A DNA stretch of 64,000 bases from Enterobacter wuhouensis. GTDB taxonomy: Bacteria > Pseudomonadota > Gammaproteobacteria > Enterobacterales > Enterobacteriaceae. The stretch lies in the NCBI RefSeq assembly GCF_004331265.1, contig NZ_SJOO01000005.1, positions 248,001 to 312,000 of the forward strand, read 5' to 3'. The stretch's first letter is position 1. Each line of letters begins with the position of its first letter. Shown here one piece after another: positions 39,912 to 49,225 of the stretch. The notes under the pieces are model-generated. The model was not told where the DNA came from. It made no database searches and saw nothing but the letters and a program-made list of their open reading frames with translations. The translations under genes were made by a program, and so were the position numbers.

Positions 39912-40952
39912 ATGAGTGACAGCATCCGTGTCGGGCTTATTGGTTACGGTTATGCGGGTAAAACCTTTCACGCGCCTTTGATTGCCGGGACGCCGGGAAT
40001 GACGCTTGCGGCAGTTTCAAGCAGCGACGCAGCCAAAGTTCATGCCGACTGGCCCAACGTTCCCGTTGTTTCTGAACCTAAGCATCTTTTCAACGATCCG
40101 AATATTGATTTGATTGTGATCCCGACGCCAAATGATACCCACTTCCCGCTGGCAAAAGCCGCGCTGGAGGCGGGGAAGCACGTGGTGGTTGATAAACCCT
40201 TCACCGTGACGTTGTCACAGGCGCGCGAGCTGGAGGCGCTGGCAAAAAGCCTCGGCAGGCTGCTTTCGGTATTTCACAACCGACGCTGGGACAGTGATTT
40301 CCTGACGGTAAAGGCGCTGCTGAGCGAGGGGACGCTGGGCGAAATCGCGTATTTTGAATCGCACTTCGACCGCTACCGCCCGCAGGTGCGTAATCGCTGG
40401 CGGGAACAGGCAGGGCCGGGCAGCGGCATCTGGTACGATTTAGCCCCGCATTTACTTGACCAGGCCGTTAATCTCTTTGGTCTGCCGGTGAGCATGACCG
40501 TCGATTTGGCTCAGCTCCGGCCGGGCGCACAGGCGACGGACTACTTCCACGCCGTATTAAGCTATCCACAGCGGCGCATTATCCTGCATGGGACGATGCT
40601 CGCCGCGGCCGAATCTGCGCGCTATATCCTCCACGGCACCCGGGGAAGCTACGTGAAGTTTGGTCTGGACCCGCAGGAAGATCGCCTGAAAAACGGGGAG
40701 CGTTTACCGCAGGAAGACTGGGGATACGATATGCGTGATGGGGTGGTCACGCGAGCCGAGGGCGAGACGCTGGTGGAGGAAACGCTGCTGACCCTGCCCG
40801 GCAACTATCCCGCCTATTACGCCGCCATCCGCGATGCGCTAAATGGCTCTGGAGAAAACCCGGTTCCGGCGAGCCAGGCGATTCAGATTATGGAGCTGAT
40901 TGAGCTGGGCATCGAATCTGCCAAACATCGCGCCACGCTCTGTCTGGCATAA
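39912..40952 (+). CDS. ydgJ: YdgJ Gfo/Idh/MocA-family oxidoreductase
   Basis: This 346-residue cytoplasmic dehydrogenase has an N-terminal NAD(P)-binding fold (GLIGYGYAGKTFHAPLI) and the EAGKHVVVDKPFT signature of the Gfo/Idh/MocA family. It is collinear with E. coli YdgJ. The substrate is unknown, probably a sugar or polyol derivative. A REP element separates it from the convergent add gene. Confidence 0.92.
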   Translation: MSDSIRVGLIGYGYAGKTFHAPLIAGTPGMTLAAVSSSDAAKVHADWPNVPVVSEPKHLFNDPNIDLIVIPTPNDTHFPLAKAALEAGKHVVVDKPFTVTLSQARELEALAKSLGRLLSVFHNRRWDSDFLTVKALLSEGTLGEIAYFESHFDRYRPQVRNRWREQAGPGSGIWYDLAPHLLDQAVNLFGLPVSMTVDLAQLRPGAQATDYFHAVLSYPQRRIILHGTMLAAAESARYILHGTRGSYVKFGLDPQEDRLKNGERLPQEDWGYDMRDGVVTRAEGETLVEETLLTLPGNYPAYYAAIRDALNGSGENPVPASQAIQIMELIELGIESAKHRATLCLA

Positions 40953-40967
40953 GTTCTGAATGTTCTT

Positions 40968-41000
40968 GTAGGCCGGGTAAGGCGTAGCCGCTACCCGGCA
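40968..41000 (+). repeat. REP element
   Basis: GTAGGCCGGGTAAGGCGTAG followed by CCGCTACCCGGCA forms a REP hairpin between the convergent ydgJ and add genes. Confidence 0.85.
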
Positions 41001-41005
41001 AATGC

Positions 41006-42007
41006 TCAACCGCGAGCCACTTTATCCCTCAGCGCCTGCTTCTCCGCGGGCGTCAGGAAGGCGATTTCGAGCCCGTTAATCTGCGCCTGGCGGATCTGCT
41101 CGCGGCTCAGGCCCGCCTGCGGCGCAGCGGTGTTATATTCATGAATAATATCCACGCCCTGTACCGCCGGATCGTCGGTGTTCAGCGTGGCCAGCACGCC
41201 GTGTTCCAGGAAGGTTTTCAGCGGGTGCTGCGCCAGCGACGATACCGTGCTGGTCTGGATGTTGGACGTCAGGCAGGATTCAATTCCGATACGCTGCTCC
41301 GCCAGGAAATCCATCAGGGCGCGATCTTCTACCGCCTTCACGCCGTGACCGATACGTTCGGCACCCAGCTCGCGAATAGCCTGCCAGATGCTTTCCGGAC
41401 CTGCCGCTTCACCGGCATGCACGGTGATGTGCCAGCCCGCATCGCGCGCGCGGTTAAAGTGGGAGAGGAACAGGCTGCCCGGGAAGCCAAGCTCGTCACC
41501 GGCCAGATCCACCGCGGTGATCTGGTCACGATGGGCCAGGAGTGCTTCAAGCTCCTGAAGACAGGCGGCTTCGCCGAAGGTACGGCTCATGATGCCAATC
41601 AGTCGAGCCTGGACATCGAACGCGTTGCATCCTTCACGCACGCCTTCAATTACGGCTTCCACCACGCCAGCGATCGGCAGGTTGTGCGTCATCGCCATGT
41701 AGCCGGGTGAAAAACGCAGTTCGACGTAATGCAGTCCGTTGCGGGACGCATCCTCAATGTTCTCGAATGCCACGCGGCGAACGGCATCCAGCGAGGCCAG
41801 CATCTTCACGCCCCAGTCGAGTTTGCTCAGGAAGCTCACCAGATCCGGTTCGTTTGAGGTGACCTGCACGTGCGGGATCAGCGCTTCTATCGTTTGAGCG
41901 GGAAGGGATAAATTGAACTGGCGGCCAAGATCGAGAATGGTTTGGGCACGAATGTTACCGTCAAGGTGGCGGTGAATATCTGTTAAGGGCAGGCGTGTAT
42001 CAATCAT
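41006..42007 (-). CDS. add: Adenosine deaminase
   Basis: This 333-residue zinc enzyme deaminates adenosine and deoxyadenosine to inosine in purine salvage. The Zn-binding HxH is in [10 protein letters not shown], the VHAGE motif holds the catalytic Glu region and NTDDP carries the catalytic Asp pair. It matches E. coli Add in length. It follows malX-malY on the same strand with a 96-bp gap. Confidence 0.96.
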   Translation of the reverse strand: MIDTRLPLTDIHRHLDGNIRAQTILDLGRQFNLSLPAQTIEALIPHVQVTSNEPDLVSFLSKLDWGVKMLASLDAVRRVAFENIEDASRNGLHYVELRFSPGYMAMTHNLPIAGVVEAVIEGVREGCNAFDVQARLIGIMSRTFGEAACLQELEALLAHRDQITAVDLAGDELGFPGSLFLSHFNRARDAGWHITVHAGEAAGPESIWQAIRELGAERIGHGVKAVEDRALMDFLAEQRIGIESCLTSNIQTSTVSSLAQHPLKTFLEHGVLATLNTDDPAVQGVDIIHEYNTAAPQAGLSREQIRQAQINGLEIAFLTPAEKQALRDKVARG

Positions 42008-42103
42008 GGTCGCACTCTTTTCTGGTTAAAGTGCGCCATATTATAAAAACAAAACGAGGTAAAAAGCTATTTGCGCAAGGGAATATTCCGTTGCGCAAAA
42101 GCA

Positions 42104-43276
42104 TTACAGAAGGGTATTGATGCCGGCAATAAGGCGCGTCACCCCTTGTTCCAGCTTGCTGCGAGGGCAGCCAGCGTTCAGGCGAACATAGCCGTTCCCC
42201 TCTTCACCGTAGGTATATCCCGGCATGATGGCGACCTTTTCCTGCTCAATCAGCACCTTTTGCAGAGCGCCGTCATCAATACCCAGCGGGCTGAGATCGA
42301 TCCACGCAAGATAGGTCGCCTCAGGCGGCTGCCAGTTAAGTTTCGGAAAAGCACCGTTCAGTTCGCGAGCGATATAGTGCAGATTTTCTTCAAGATAGGC
42401 CCGCAGCGCGTCCAGCCAGGCTTCACCCTGCTGATAGGCGGCAATGTGCGCGGTAAGCGCCAGCACGGAAGGGGATGAAAGACCATCGCGGCCCTTGAGC
42501 GCGCTAAGATAGGCGTCACGGCTTTCGTCATCGCCAATCAGGCCGTATGCCCCGGTGAGCGCCGGAATGTTGAAGCTCTTGGAGCCGGAGGTCAGCAGCG
42601 CCCATTTGCCACGCGCGACGTCGTTCCACGGCGTGTGGGAATGGTCTCCCCATACCATGTCCATGTGGATTTCATCGCTAATCACCGCCACGCCATAGCG
42701 TGCGCACAGCCCGGACATATGCGTGAGTTCTTCGCGCGTCCAGACCTTGCCCGTCGGGTTCTGCGGACTGCAGAGCAGGAGGATTTTGTTTTCCGGTTTC
42801 GCCAGCGCCGCTTCAAGGGCTGCCATATTACCCTGCCAGCCGGTGGCCTGTTTCTGCATGGCGACAGGCACTACCGCGCGCTGGTTGCCCTCTATCGCTT
42901 TATAAAATGCGTCATAAGCCGGCGTATGCACCACCACGCCATCGCCGGGGTTCGACCAGATACGGATCAGCTCGGACACCATGTAGATAACGGAAGGGCC
43001 ATACGCCAGAGTCGTCGTATCAATACGGCTGTTAAAACGCTGCTGGAACCAGTGGGCGACCGCCGCCAGAAATTCCTCGTTTTTCCAGCGGCTATAGCCA
43101 AACACGCCGTGGTTAATGCGCTGGTGCAGCGCCTCGGTAATGCAGGGCGCGGTGGCAAAATCCATATCCGAGATGGTAAACGGCAGCAGGTCTGCCGCGC
43201 CAAAGCGGTCGGCCACGTAGTCCCACTGGGTGCACCAGGTGCCGTGGCGATCCACGACGGTAGAAAAATCAAACAT
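42104..43276 (-). CDS. malY: MalY beta-cystathionase and MalT antagonist
   Basis: This 390-residue PLP enzyme has C-S lyase (cystathionine beta-lyase) activity and, in E. coli, also binds and inhibits the maltose activator MalT. The PLP lysine is in SGSKSFN. It is collinear with E. coli MalY. It follows malX by 48 bp; that gap holds a terminator-like hairpin not typical of the E. coli operon. Confidence 0.95.
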   Translation of the reverse strand: MFDFSTVVDRHGTWCTQWDYVADRFGAADLLPFTISDMDFATAPCITEALHQRINHGVFGYSRWKNEEFLAAVAHWFQQRFNSRIDTTTLAYGPSVIYMVSELIRIWSNPGDGVVVHTPAYDAFYKAIEGNQRAVVPVAMQKQATGWQGNMAALEAALAKPENKILLLCSPQNPTGKVWTREELTHMSGLCARYGVAVISDEIHMDMVWGDHSHTPWNDVARGKWALLTSGSKSFNIPALTGAYGLIGDDESRDAYLSALKGRDGLSSPSVLALTAHIAAYQQGEAWLDALRAYLEENLHYIARELNGAFPKLNWQPPEATYLAWIDLSPLGIDDGALQKVLIEQEKVAIMPGYTYGEEGNGYVRLNAGCPRSKLEQGVTRLIAGINTLL

Positions 43277-43298
43277 GACGTTAATCCTTAAAGTAAAA

Positions 43299-43316
43299 CC
43301 CCCTCATGAGAGGGGG
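43299..43316 (-). terminator. Hairpin between malX and malY
   Basis: CCCCCTC-ATGA-GAGGGGG is followed on the minus strand by TTTTACTTT. It looks like an intrinsic terminator in mid-operon and could lower malY relative to malX. Confidence 0.6.
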
Positions 43317-43324
43317 CTGAGGCA

Positions 43325-44917
43325 TCAGGCTTCTACTGTTCGCATCAGGGTCGCCAGTTCGTCTTTCACCGACTGTACCTGCGGGCCGATAACCACCTGC
43401 AAATTATGCTGATTTAACTGTACCACACCAATGGCGCGGTTGGCTTTTAGCGCGTTGGTATCGACTTTGGACATATCCGCCACCGACAGGCGCAGGCGGG
43501 TGATACAGTTATCCAGCGAGGTAATATTTTCCGCGCCGCCCAGCGCAGCCAGAATAGCAGGGGTGTTGTAGCCGGATTTTCCTACCGTACCGGCAACCGC
43601 CTGCTCAACACTGCTGGCGGTATCCAGATCGCGGCCCGGTGTTTTCAGGTTAAAGCGGGTGATAGCGAAGCGGAAGATACCGTAGTACACCGCGAACCAG
43701 ATTGCCGCCACAACCGGCACCAGATACCACTTGGTAGACAGGCCGTGCAGGATGCCGAATACCACGAAATCAATCACGTTGCCGTCGGTGTTGCCGATGG
43801 TCACGCCCAGCACGGCCATGACGGTAAAGCCCAGACCGGTCAGCACGGCGTGGATGAGGTACAGCACCGGCGCAACGAACAGGAACAGGAATTCGATGGG
43901 CTCGGTGGTGCCGCCGACAACGCAGGCAATCACGCCGGAGATCAGCAGGCCCTTAATTTTATGACGGTTTTCCGGGCGAGCACAGTGGTACATCGCCAGC
44001 GCCGCGCCCGGCAGGCCGCCAAGGAAGGCTGGCATTTTACCCTGTGACAGGAAGCGGGTGGCGCTCTCGGAGAAGCCGTGCGTGGTCGGACAGCTCAGCT
44101 GCGCCTGGAAGATGGTTAGCGCGCCGCTGACGTCGTGACCGCACACGTCCATGGTGCCGCCCGCTTCGGTAAAGCGAATCAGCGCCACCAGAATATGCTG
44201 CAGGCCAAACGGCAGCAGCAGACGTTCGCCGGTACCGAAAATCATCGGACCAAAATCACCCGCGCCATTAATGATGCGGCCAATGCCGGTGATGCCCATC
44301 GCAAAGACCGGCCAAATCAGCGGAATGATCAGGCCAAACAGCCCCATGACCACGAGGGTAATAATCGGCACAAAGCGGGTGCCGCCGAAGAACGCCAGCG
44401 CGTCCGGCAGGCGAATGTTGTGGAAACGCTCGTGCAGCATCCAGATGATCACGCCTGCGATAACCGCGCCGAGGATCCCGGTATCAATGGACTGAATACC
44501 AATCACGCTCTGGATGTTGTTCGCCTTCAGGATGGCGGCATCGGTAGTCGGCAGAATGCCTTTCGCGGTCAGCCAGAAGTTGACCGCCAGGTTCATCACG
44601 GCATAACCAACGAAACCGGCAAATGCAGCCACGCCTTTGTTCTCACGCGCCAGACCCAGCGGGATGGCGATACAGAACATGACGGGCAGGAAGCTGAACG
44701 CAAAGGAGCCGACCTTGCTCATCCAGATGAAGATCGCCTGCAGCACAGGATTGCCGAGGAAAGGAATTAGCGTGATGACATCATGGCTGCTCAGCGAGCT
44801 GCCGATCCCCAGCATGATCCCACAGAATGAGAGAAGCGCCACGGGCAGCATAAAGGTTTTACCCAGTTGCTGGAAAAACTCCCACAGCGATATTTTTTGT
44901 GCTGCTTTCGCCGTCAT
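43325..44917 (-). CDS. malX: MalX PTS enzyme IICB, glucose/maltose type
   Basis: This 530-residue inner-membrane phosphotransferase permease carries an EIIC domain of about ten helices and a C-terminal EIIB domain with the phosphorylated Cys in LDNCITRLRL. In E. coli it can take up glucose and maltose. I choose the ATG at 44917 (MTAKAAQ), preceded by AGGAGTCG; an in-frame start 14 codons upstream lacks support. It is controlled by the divergent MalI. Confidence 0.95.
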   Translation of the reverse strand: MTAKAAQKISLWEFFQQLGKTFMLPVALLSFCGIMLGIGSSLSSHDVITLIPFLGNPVLQAIFIWMSKVGSFAFSFLPVMFCIAIPLGLARENKGVAAFAGFVGYAVMNLAVNFWLTAKGILPTTDAAILKANNIQSVIGIQSIDTGILGAVIAGVIIWMLHERFHNIRLPDALAFFGGTRFVPIITLVVMGLFGLIIPLIWPVFAMGITGIGRIINGAGDFGPMIFGTGERLLLPFGLQHILVALIRFTEAGGTMDVCGHDVSGALTIFQAQLSCPTTHGFSESATRFLSQGKMPAFLGGLPGAALAMYHCARPENRHKIKGLLISGVIACVVGGTTEPIEFLFLFVAPVLYLIHAVLTGLGFTVMAVLGVTIGNTDGNVIDFVVFGILHGLSTKWYLVPVVAAIWFAVYYGIFRFAITRFNLKTPGRDLDTASSVEQAVAGTVGKSGYNTPAILAALGGAENITSLDNCITRLRLSVADMSKVDTNALKANRAIGVVQLNQHNLQVVIGPQVQSVKDELATLMRTVEA

Positions 44918-44970
44918 AAAACGACTCCTTGATGGTTTGAAAAGATTTACCTGCGTCAATGCAGCGAGAA

Positions 44971-44986
44971 GATAAAACGTTTTATC
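44971..44986. promoter_or_regulatory. MalI operator (malX side)
   Basis: GATAAAACGTTTTATC is a perfect palindrome equal to the MalI operator. It lies in the malX promoter region. Confidence 0.9.
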
Positions 44987-44995
44987 AAACTTTAG

Positions 44996-45011
44996 TGCGC
45001 GCTAAATCACA
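44996..45011. promoter_or_regulatory. Probable CRP site between malX and malI
   Basis: TGCGCGCTAAATCACA keeps the right half TCACA and part of the left half of the CRP consensus, and lies midway between the two MalI operators. CRP acts on this divergent promoter pair in E. coli. Confidence 0.5.
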
Positions 45012-45049
45012 TTCTCAGGCTTTTACTGGTAGTATAAAGATAACGTATT

Positions 45050-45065
45050 GATAAAACGTTTTACC
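45050..45065. promoter_or_regulatory. MalI operator (malI side)
   Basis: GATAAAACGTTTTACC matches the MalI operator with one change from the perfect palindrome. It lies 30 bp before the malI start and fits autoregulation. Confidence 0.87.
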
Positions 45066-45095
45066 GATCTCATTATCAGGGAGTCACGCCAAGAC

Positions 45096-46124
45096 ATGGC
45101 CGTAGCGAAAAAGATCACCATTAACGATGTCGCCCTGGCGGCTGGCGTCTCTGTCAGTACCGTTTCGCTGGTGCTGAGCGGGAAAGGGCGTATATCTCCT
45201 GCGACCGGTCAGCGGGTTAACGAGGCGGTTGAGCAACTGGGCTTTGTGCGTAATCGCCAGGCATCAGCGCTTCGCGGCGGGCAAAGCGGGGTGATTGGTT
45301 TGATTGTTCGCGACCTGACGTCGCCGTTTTATGCAGAGCTGACCGCCGGCTTAACGGAAGCGCTTGAGGCCCAGGGGCGAATGGTCTTTCTTCTGCACGG
45401 CGGGCGCGAGGCCGATCAGCTTCTCTCCCGGCTGGATATGCTGCTGACGCAGGGCGTTGATGGCGTGATTGTTGCCGGGGCGTCAGGCGTCGGCAGTGAA
45501 TTATGCGAGCGTGCCGCAGAGAAGGGCGTGCCGCTGGTATTTGCCTCCCGCGCGAGCTATCTGGATGAAGCCGACACGCTTCGTCCGGACAACATGCAGG
45601 CGGCACAAATGTTGACCGAGCATCTTATTCGTCGTGGACATCAGCGCATCGCCTGGCTCGGGGGGCAAAGTTCATCCCTCACGCGAGCCGAGCGGGTCGG
45701 CGGCTACTGCTCAACGCTTATCAAATACGGGCTACCGTTCCACAGCGAATGGGTGGTGGAGTGCGAATCCAGCCAGAAGAAAGCCGCAGAAGCAATCGGT
45801 TCGCTGCTGCGCGCCAGCCCCACCATTAGCGCGGTGATTTGCTATAACGACGTGATTGCGATGGGGGCCTGGTTTGGCCTGATCCGCGCAGGGCGTCAAA
45901 GCGGCGAGGGCGGGGTTGAAACCTTCTTCGGCCACCAGGTGGCGCTCGGGGCGTTCGCCGACGTCGGCGAAAATGCGCTCGACGATCTGCCGATCGTCTG
46001 GGCCACCACTCCCGCGCGCGAGATGGGTTACACGCTGGCGGACAGGATCATGCAGCGCATCGAAAATACGGACGTGCAGGCCGGGCACCAGATTGTGGCG
46101 GCGCGGCTGGTGACGGTAAAATAA
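45096..46124 (+). CDS. malI: MalI repressor (LacI family)
   Basis: This 342-residue repressor of malXY has the LacI helix-turn-helix ITINDVALAAGVSVSTVSLV near its N terminus. I choose the ATG at 45096 (MAVAKKITIN), giving the E. coli length. Two operators lie in the divergent promoter region. In E. coli malI is followed by hdhA and the uid operon; here ydgA follows directly. Confidence 0.95.
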   Translation: MAVAKKITINDVALAAGVSVSTVSLVLSGKGRISPATGQRVNEAVEQLGFVRNRQASALRGGQSGVIGLIVRDLTSPFYAELTAGLTEALEAQGRMVFLLHGGREADQLLSRLDMLLTQGVDGVIVAGASGVGSELCERAAEKGVPLVFASRASYLDEADTLRPDNMQAAQMLTEHLIRRGHQRIAWLGGQSSSLTRAERVGGYCSTLIKYGLPFHSEWVVECESSQKKAAEAIGSLLRASPTISAVICYNDVIAMGAWFGLIRAGRQSGEGGVETFFGHQVALGAFADVGENALDDLPIVWATTPAREMGYTLADRIMQRIENTDVQAGHQIVAARLVTVK

Positions 46125-46160
46125 CCTCCGCTTTGCACGGGCCTACAACGGCCCACAATC

Positions 46161-46192
46161 GTAGGCCGGGTAAGCGTCAGCGCCACCCGGCA
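46161..46192 (+). repeat. REP element
   Basis: GTAGGCCGGGTAAGCGTCAG followed by CGCCACCCGGCA is a REP palindrome between the convergent malI and ydgA genes. Confidence 0.85.
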
Positions 46193-46194
46193 AT

Positions 46195-46222
46195 AAAAAA
46201 CCCCTCATGCGAGGGGTTTTCT
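46195..46222. terminator. Bidirectional terminator malI / ydgA
   Basis: AAAAAACCCCTC-ATGC-GAGGGGTTTTCT has flanking A and T tracts and lies 2 bp past the ydgA stop. Confidence 0.88.
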
Positions 46223-46224
46223 GT

Positions 46225-47751
46225 TTACTGCTGTGGTACCGCAGGCGGCGCTGCCGGTTCAGCCGGTTCCGGCATCCCGAGCGTCGGCATACCAAACATC
46301 CCTACAAAGTCTTCCAGCGGCATTTTGTCGCCGTTGAGGGTCACCTGGCCGCTGGCATACTGCAGGCTGGTGGAAATGGTATTGTCCTCCACCTTCGTGA
46401 TGCGGAACATTTGCCCCATCGCTGCCAGGCCTTTCACCTGCTGGTTCGCCAGCTTGCCGGCATCTTCTTCACCGTAGCCTTCCAGCTTCGCAATCTGGGT
46501 CATGAACTCGGTTGCCATATCCATCGGGATGGTCAGCTTGCTGTCGAGGGACTTCACGCTGCGATCCACTTCCTGCGCCAGCGTCTGCGGCTCGCCCGTG
46601 GCGGTTGCCGGATCTTTCAGGAACAGCGACAGGTTGAAGTTGGTTTCGCCTTTGCTGTTTTTCCAGCTCAGCGGCGCGACGGTGATGACCGGCTCGCCCT
46701 TCAGCAGGATTGGCAGGTTATTGAACAGCACGGCCATGGCCTGCTGCTGATACACAACCGGATTTTGCTGAAGCGCGGCGTCGCTCAGCAGGGCCTGGCT
46801 CTCTTTGCTGTATTTCTGGCTAAACTCATGCCACGCCTGACCGTCGATGTTGCCGATCTTCAGCGACAGCTTGCCGTTGCCGAGATCCTGGTTCTGCACC
46901 TTCAGGCTTTTCAGCGTGTAGTCGAGCTGGGTGTTGATGCTCTTCCCGTCTTTAGAGACGTCGGATTTGCCATCAAGATCCATCCCTTCCAGCACGGCCA
47001 TCTCTTTGCCTTCAATCGCAATCGCGACCTTATCCAGACTCAGCTTCTGATCGCCAATGCGTTCGTCAAAGTCAGTCATGCGGCTGTTGCCGCTGGCTTT
47101 GAGGTTATTGAACGTAAGCTGCACTTTCTGGTTGTACTCATTAACGGCATTGACCAGACCGCTCTCTGCGTCACCCGTCAGGGAGACATTTTTTCCATCG
47201 CGGTCTGCATCCAGTTTGAAATTACCGCCGCTGAAGGCAACTTTTTCATTACCTTTTTCGTAGTTCAGCGCTTTCAGATCGATATTAGAACTCGTATCCC
47301 CGGAATAGCCGATACGGGTGTTGATCTCAAAAGGCGATTCGTTTTTTGCCAGATCGAACAGCGGTTTTGTCACCTCGTTGTTCACCAGCACGGTCTTCGC
47401 TGACGCCATTGACGGGATCAGATTAAAGGTTTTTAGCTGCGCCAGCGGAAGCGGGCCGTGGCTCACCACTTCATCCAGCACTACGCTCTGGCCCGGCTTC
47501 AACCACGCGTTGGTATTGCCCGCGACGGGTTTGACCACTACCTGCATATGGCTGGTAAACACGCCGCGCTGATAATTCTGGTAGCTCAGCTCCAGACCGG
47601 CTTCAGGCGCGCTGCGCTTAATTTCGCTGTTCGCCTGCGCCATCATCTCTGCCAGACGGCTTTCCAGCTGCTTGCCGGTAAACCAGGAAGCTCCCGTCCA
47701 GACCACCCCTAAAGCAACAATCACGCCTACCGCTACGACCGATTTTTTCAT
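46225..47751 (-). CDS. ydgA: YdgA, DUF945 protein
   Basis: This 508-residue protein has an N-terminal membrane anchor or signal (KKSVVAVGVIVALGVVWTGA) and a long extracytoplasmic DUF945 region rich in beta structure. The tail is Pro/Ala-rich (PEPAEPAAPPAVPQQ). It matches E. coli YdgA. The function is not established. Confidence 0.92.
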   Translation of the reverse strand: MKKSVVAVGVIVALGVVWTGASWFTGKQLESRLAEMMAQANSEIKRSAPEAGLELSYQNYQRGVFTSHMQVVVKPVAGNTNAWLKPGQSVVLDEVVSHGPLPLAQLKTFNLIPSMASAKTVLVNNEVTKPLFDLAKNESPFEINTRIGYSGDTSSNIDLKALNYEKGNEKVAFSGGNFKLDADRDGKNVSLTGDAESGLVNAVNEYNQKVQLTFNNLKASGNSRMTDFDERIGDQKLSLDKVAIAIEGKEMAVLEGMDLDGKSDVSKDGKSINTQLDYTLKSLKVQNQDLGNGKLSLKIGNIDGQAWHEFSQKYSKESQALLSDAALQQNPVVYQQQAMAVLFNNLPILLKGEPVITVAPLSWKNSKGETNFNLSLFLKDPATATGEPQTLAQEVDRSVKSLDSKLTIPMDMATEFMTQIAKLEGYGEEDAGKLANQQVKGLAAMGQMFRITKVEDNTISTSLQYASGQVTLNGDKMPLEDFVGMFGMPTLGMPEPAEPAAPPAVPQQ

Positions 47752-47776
47752 TGCGACTATCCCTAAAATGAAACCA

Positions 47777-47792
47777 GGCGGTAAAAACCGCC
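47777..47792 (-). terminator. Terminator of manA
   Basis: GGCGGT-AAAA-ACCGCC forms a hairpin between manA and ydgA. On the minus strand it is followed by TGGTTTCATTTT. Confidence 0.55.
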
Positions 47793-47850
47793 CGGAGATG
47801 TAAAGTCTTTAACTAGCTTAGCAAGAGTTGTTAAAAAATTCAGTAAGTCC

Positions 47851-49026
47851 TTAAAGCTTATTGAAAACGCGGGCCAGACGACCGTGGCCGCTGACGCTAA
47901 CAGGAGACTCATTCGCCGCGACAAAGGCCGACTCGCCCGGCTTCAGCGCCAGACGCTGCTCCCCCTTATGCAGAACCGCTTCGCCTTCCACACAGAACAG
48001 GATCGCCGCGCTGTCCTGCGCAATCGCCGTTTCTGCCTGGCTCAGGTCGTGCAGGGAGAAGGCAAAATCATCGACAGGAATAGGGAAGTCCAGCTCAGCG
48101 CCGTTTTTCAGCGGCTGAGTCAGCAGTTCGTCGGCAGGCTTCGCCACGAACTTCACGTTGGCGACCAGCTCGGGGATATCGATATATTTCGGCGTCAGGC
48201 CCGCGCGCAGCACGTTATCCGAGTTAGCCATTACCTCCAGCGCCACGCCCTGCAGATAGGCGTGCGGGGTTTCGGCAAACAGGAACATCGCGTCGCCCGG
48301 GTTCAGCTTGACCACGTTCAGCAGCAGCGGGGAGAACAGGCCGCTGTCGTCCGGGTAGAACGCGGATATCAGGCGAATGGTGTCCCACGGCTCGCCCTGC
48401 TGGCCGTTCAGCGTCGCTTTCAGCACCGCCAGGGCGTGAGATTTCTCTTCCCCCTGCATATTCAGCAGGCTGGCGAAAAGCTGGCTCAGACCCTCGGCAT
48501 TGGGGTTTTCGAGGAAATGGGCAATCGCCTTGTTCGCGCCAGCAACAGGCTGCAGCAGCGAGACGATCTCAGAGAACTCGCGGAACGCGTTCATGGCCAG
48601 GAACGGGGTGAGGGCGAAAACCAGCTCAGGCTTATGGTTTGGATCTTTGTAGTTACGCTCGGCGGCGTCTAACGGGATGCCCGCCGCGTTCTCTTTCGCA
48701 AAGCCGATTTCTGAGGCTTTCTTGTTCGGGTGAACCTGAATGGAGAGCGGCTGGTCGGCGCACAGCACCTTAAACAGGAACGGCAGTTCGCCAAAGCGGC
48801 TGGCAACCTTGTCGCCGAGCAGTGCGGCCTTATCGCCATCAATCACGTCACGCAGGCTGCGAACCTGGCCGCTGGCGTCTTCAATTTTTGAGCTGCTCTT
48901 CGGGTGCGCGCCCATCCACAGTTCTGCCATCGGCAGGTTGTCCGGATTGGCGACTCCGTAGAGATCCGTTAACGCAGTTTTACTTCCCCAGGCGTAGTTT
49001 TGCACTGAGTTGATGAGTTTTTGCAT
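47851..49026 (-). CDS. manA: Mannose-6-phosphate isomerase
   Basis: This 391-residue zinc enzyme interconverts mannose-6-phosphate and fructose-6-phosphate. Motifs include QPLSIQVHPNK (Zn ligands) and the YIDIPELVANVKF region near the active site. It is collinear with E. coli ManA. I choose the ATG at 49026 (MQKLINSV); an upstream in-frame ATG adds six non-conserved residues. It is divergent from fumA. Confidence 0.96.
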   Translation of the reverse strand: MQKLINSVQNYAWGSKTALTDLYGVANPDNLPMAELWMGAHPKSSSKIEDASGQVRSLRDVIDGDKAALLGDKVASRFGELPFLFKVLCADQPLSIQVHPNKKASEIGFAKENAAGIPLDAAERNYKDPNHKPELVFALTPFLAMNAFREFSEIVSLLQPVAGANKAIAHFLENPNAEGLSQLFASLLNMQGEEKSHALAVLKATLNGQQGEPWDTIRLISAFYPDDSGLFSPLLLNVVKLNPGDAMFLFAETPHAYLQGVALEVMANSDNVLRAGLTPKYIDIPELVANVKFVAKPADELLTQPLKNGAELDFPIPVDDFAFSLHDLSQAETAIAQDSAAILFCVEGEAVLHKGEQRLALKPGESAFVAANESPVSVSGHGRLARVFNKL

Positions 49027-49225
49027 TATCAAGCCCTGATTCAAATGTGGAATTAACTTCGGGTATTAAAGCAATAAACCGCGTGGAAGTAACCTTCGGA
49101 TGTAAAAAGTCGTACTAGTCTCAGTTTTTGTTAAAAAATTGTGTAGGATAAGCTAACTCGCTTTTAAGCCGGGCAGCGGAACATCTGCCCTGAATAATCA
49201 GACCTACGCAGTAAGTGAGAGAACA

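Noticed and set aside
46207..47403. 398-codon plus-strand frame opposite ydgA
   Set aside because: It covers the malI/ydgA terminator and is antisense to the conserved ydgA gene.
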